A stretch of 7,237 bases of DNA from JBBDWZ01 sp050732575. Lineage in GTDB: Bacteria > Gemmatimonadota > Gemmatimonadetes > Longimicrobiales > RSA9. The DNA lies in assembly GCA_050732575.1 (NCBI GenBank), contig JBOHRF010000259.1:1-7237 (forward strand), in the 5' to 3' direction. A model generated the notes under the pieces. That model did no database searches, was not told the origin of the DNA, and saw only the letters and a list, made by a program, of their open reading frames with translations. The position numbers and the translations under genes were made by a program. Numbering within the stretch: position 1 is the first letter of the stretch; each line of letters begins with the position of its first letter. Positions 7,001-7,237 of this stretch are shown in pieces.

Positions 7001-7237
7001 CAAAGAGCTGCAGATTGGATTCCTGGGCACGTTCCCGCCGGTCGATCTGGTCGCGTTTTTTGATGGTGGCGTTGCCTGGGACAACCAGGCCTGCCTGCGC
7101 AGCAACACGCTCAACGCCCAACGTTGTGCGGCCGGGCAATCGCGTGACATCGACCTGGTATGGCAACGCAGTCCAGGGCAGGACCCCTACCTGGTGCGCG
7201 AGCCGCTTTTTGCCTACGGCGCGGGCCTGCGCTTGAA
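4029..7237 (+). CDS. Secreted fusion: HExxH zinc peptidase, TolB-like propeller and Omp85-type barrel (3' end outside the window)
   Basis: The frame is open from ATG 4029 to the window edge: 1069 complete codons and two extra bases, no stop. Residues 1-23 look like a signal peptide (MRACRSLL, hydrophobic core, GAA before Q24). Residues ~24-290 form a peptidase-MA-like domain: HELVH at 137-141 (zinc histidines H137 and H141, catalytic E138) and WFMEGMAEYLS with E170 as probable third ligand, as in gluzincins. Residues ~295-580 hold six PD40/TolB-like repeats with SPDG or variants near 305, 360, 405, 448, 503 and 554. Residues ~582-678 are a Ser/Ala/Arg/Pro-rich linker. From ~679 the chain alternates as a beta barrel, with VRGY at 938-941 (the loop-6 motif of Omp85 proteins), NTELRAPI (984-991) and FFDGG (1010-1014). 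No POTRA repeats are seen. Only the last strand or two should be missing. By inference, the first two domains are periplasmic and the barrel lies in the outer membrane. Databases are likely to call it TolB-like or BamA/TamA-like; I know of no experimental function. Confidence 0.9.
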   Translation, partial: MRACRSLLVLAATLAWAPAPGAAQYFGRNKVQYRAFDFDIIRTEHFDVYYYAQEREAALDAARMAERSYARISRLLRHEFRERKPVVLYASHTDFQQTNITDGVIDESTAAFAETLKSRMVLPFTGWYADFDHVFTHELVHAFQYDVIFRRGLLNEAAPFTTRLPLWFMEGMAEYLSIGRIDAHTISWLRDATLSGYLRSVDEMSARDDYLSYRFGQSLWQYVAARWGEEVVGILLQKTARMGVERAFASTLGVTLVELSKEWQAAVRKAYLPQVAEFARPQSFARKLTQHDRLQDPWFLAPALSPDGKLMVYLSQREGFFFDLWLADAQTGKPLHRLVSAARNADFESLRFLTSGAAFSPDGRYLAFSAQTGGRDALYLYDLHKRRVLRRLRFPLHGIESPSFSPDGQHIVFSGNDGGLSDLFITDLQGRLTRLTSDRHADLLPSWSPDGTTIAFTTDRGPDSDFDRLIHGNLRIALYELATQKLAVLPEQEQGKNINPVWAPDSKTLVWVNDATGTNNLHLFERDQKRLYRISNMLSGVIAVKDVSPVLSWSNSGRLVFTYFEKAGYNLYVLDDPRTLPRQPVVRASTITRASAPGLPSPENGAAVEQNRSGHSEMVADSARMGATRPDASRTLEPVRSFYRSSGQFRASAGSIEPYETQPLPVSVSALLDSASLSVPDTIRFSHHDYKVKFTPDMIGRPTIGAQVGGHYGNGVYGGSYIALSDLLGNHNIVAAGNINGSLSDASVYAGYDFLKTRANFGFALEQLPLYRYYGTDYMTLQVNGQAENVAAHVFVRDVIRMAAAWVSYPFSAFRRIELGARGVYYKSDILYRGRYVRTGEPLDRSERIDDLSYLQPMAAMVFDNSLFGWTGPIYGRRYRAQVSRTLGSFAFTEALLDFRNYWNYKQSVVLATRLTGLGRFGADADRFSVYWGGPYYVRGYDARSFPLEGAECERGREQDDAARLSPCPLRDQLIGSSAAFFNTELRAPIIKELQIGFLGTFPPVDLVAFFDGGVAWDNQACLRSNTLNAQRCAAGQSRDIDLVWQRSPGQDPYLVREPLFAYGAGLRL

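Overview
This window carries one set of co-directional genes, all on the + strand. It holds the 3' end of an M20 metallohydrolase, then a ribosomal protein cluster (bS6, bS18, a YybS/DUF2232-type membrane protein, bL9), a family 2 glycosyltransferase, the ribosome silencing factor RsfS, and the start of a very long open frame (position 4029 to the window edge, 1069 complete codons). That frame encodes a secreted zinc-peptidase / TolB-propeller / Omp85-barrel fusion. No tRNA, rRNA, CRISPR array, insertion sequence or phage gene was seen.

Organism: GC-rich DNA from a Gram-negative (diderm) bacterium, since the last gene encodes an outer-membrane barrel. The fusion, with its N-terminal QYFG...Y block, HELVHAFQYD motif and PD40 repeats before a surface-antigen barrel, is a type I associate with Gemmatimonadota and some neighbouring uncultured phyla. 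The rpsF-rpsR-DUF2232-rplI order fits that too. The phylum assignment is inference from family resemblance, not from a search.

Layout: (1) 2-361, tail of an M20 peptidase resembling YgeY-type hydrolases. (2) 362-468, a non-coding leader with a strong hairpin and a helix that can mask the rpsF Shine-Dalgarno site; it is a candidate S6:S18 autoregulatory leader. (3) 469-2528, rpsF, rpsR, the DUF2232 gene and rplI; rpsF and rpsR overlap by ATGA, and the rpsR/DUF2232 gap contains a perfect 18-bp palindrome followed by a second hairpin. (4) 2544-3584, a GT2 glycosyltransferase inserted among the translation genes. (5) 3630-4019, rsfS. (6) 4029 to the end, the fusion gene, starting 9 nt after the rsfS stop.

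How the genes fit together: bS6 and bS18 bind each other on the 30S platform, bL9 is a 50S protein, and RsfS keeps idle 50S and 30S subunits apart by binding uL14. The DUF2232 membrane protein is a common but functionally obscure companion of this cluster. The glycosyltransferase and the outer-membrane fusion are envelope genes that appear to share transcription with the translation genes. The most interesting object is the fusion: peptidase, propeller and Omp85-like barrel in one chain, with four cysteines in two pairs placed only in predicted loops of the barrel.
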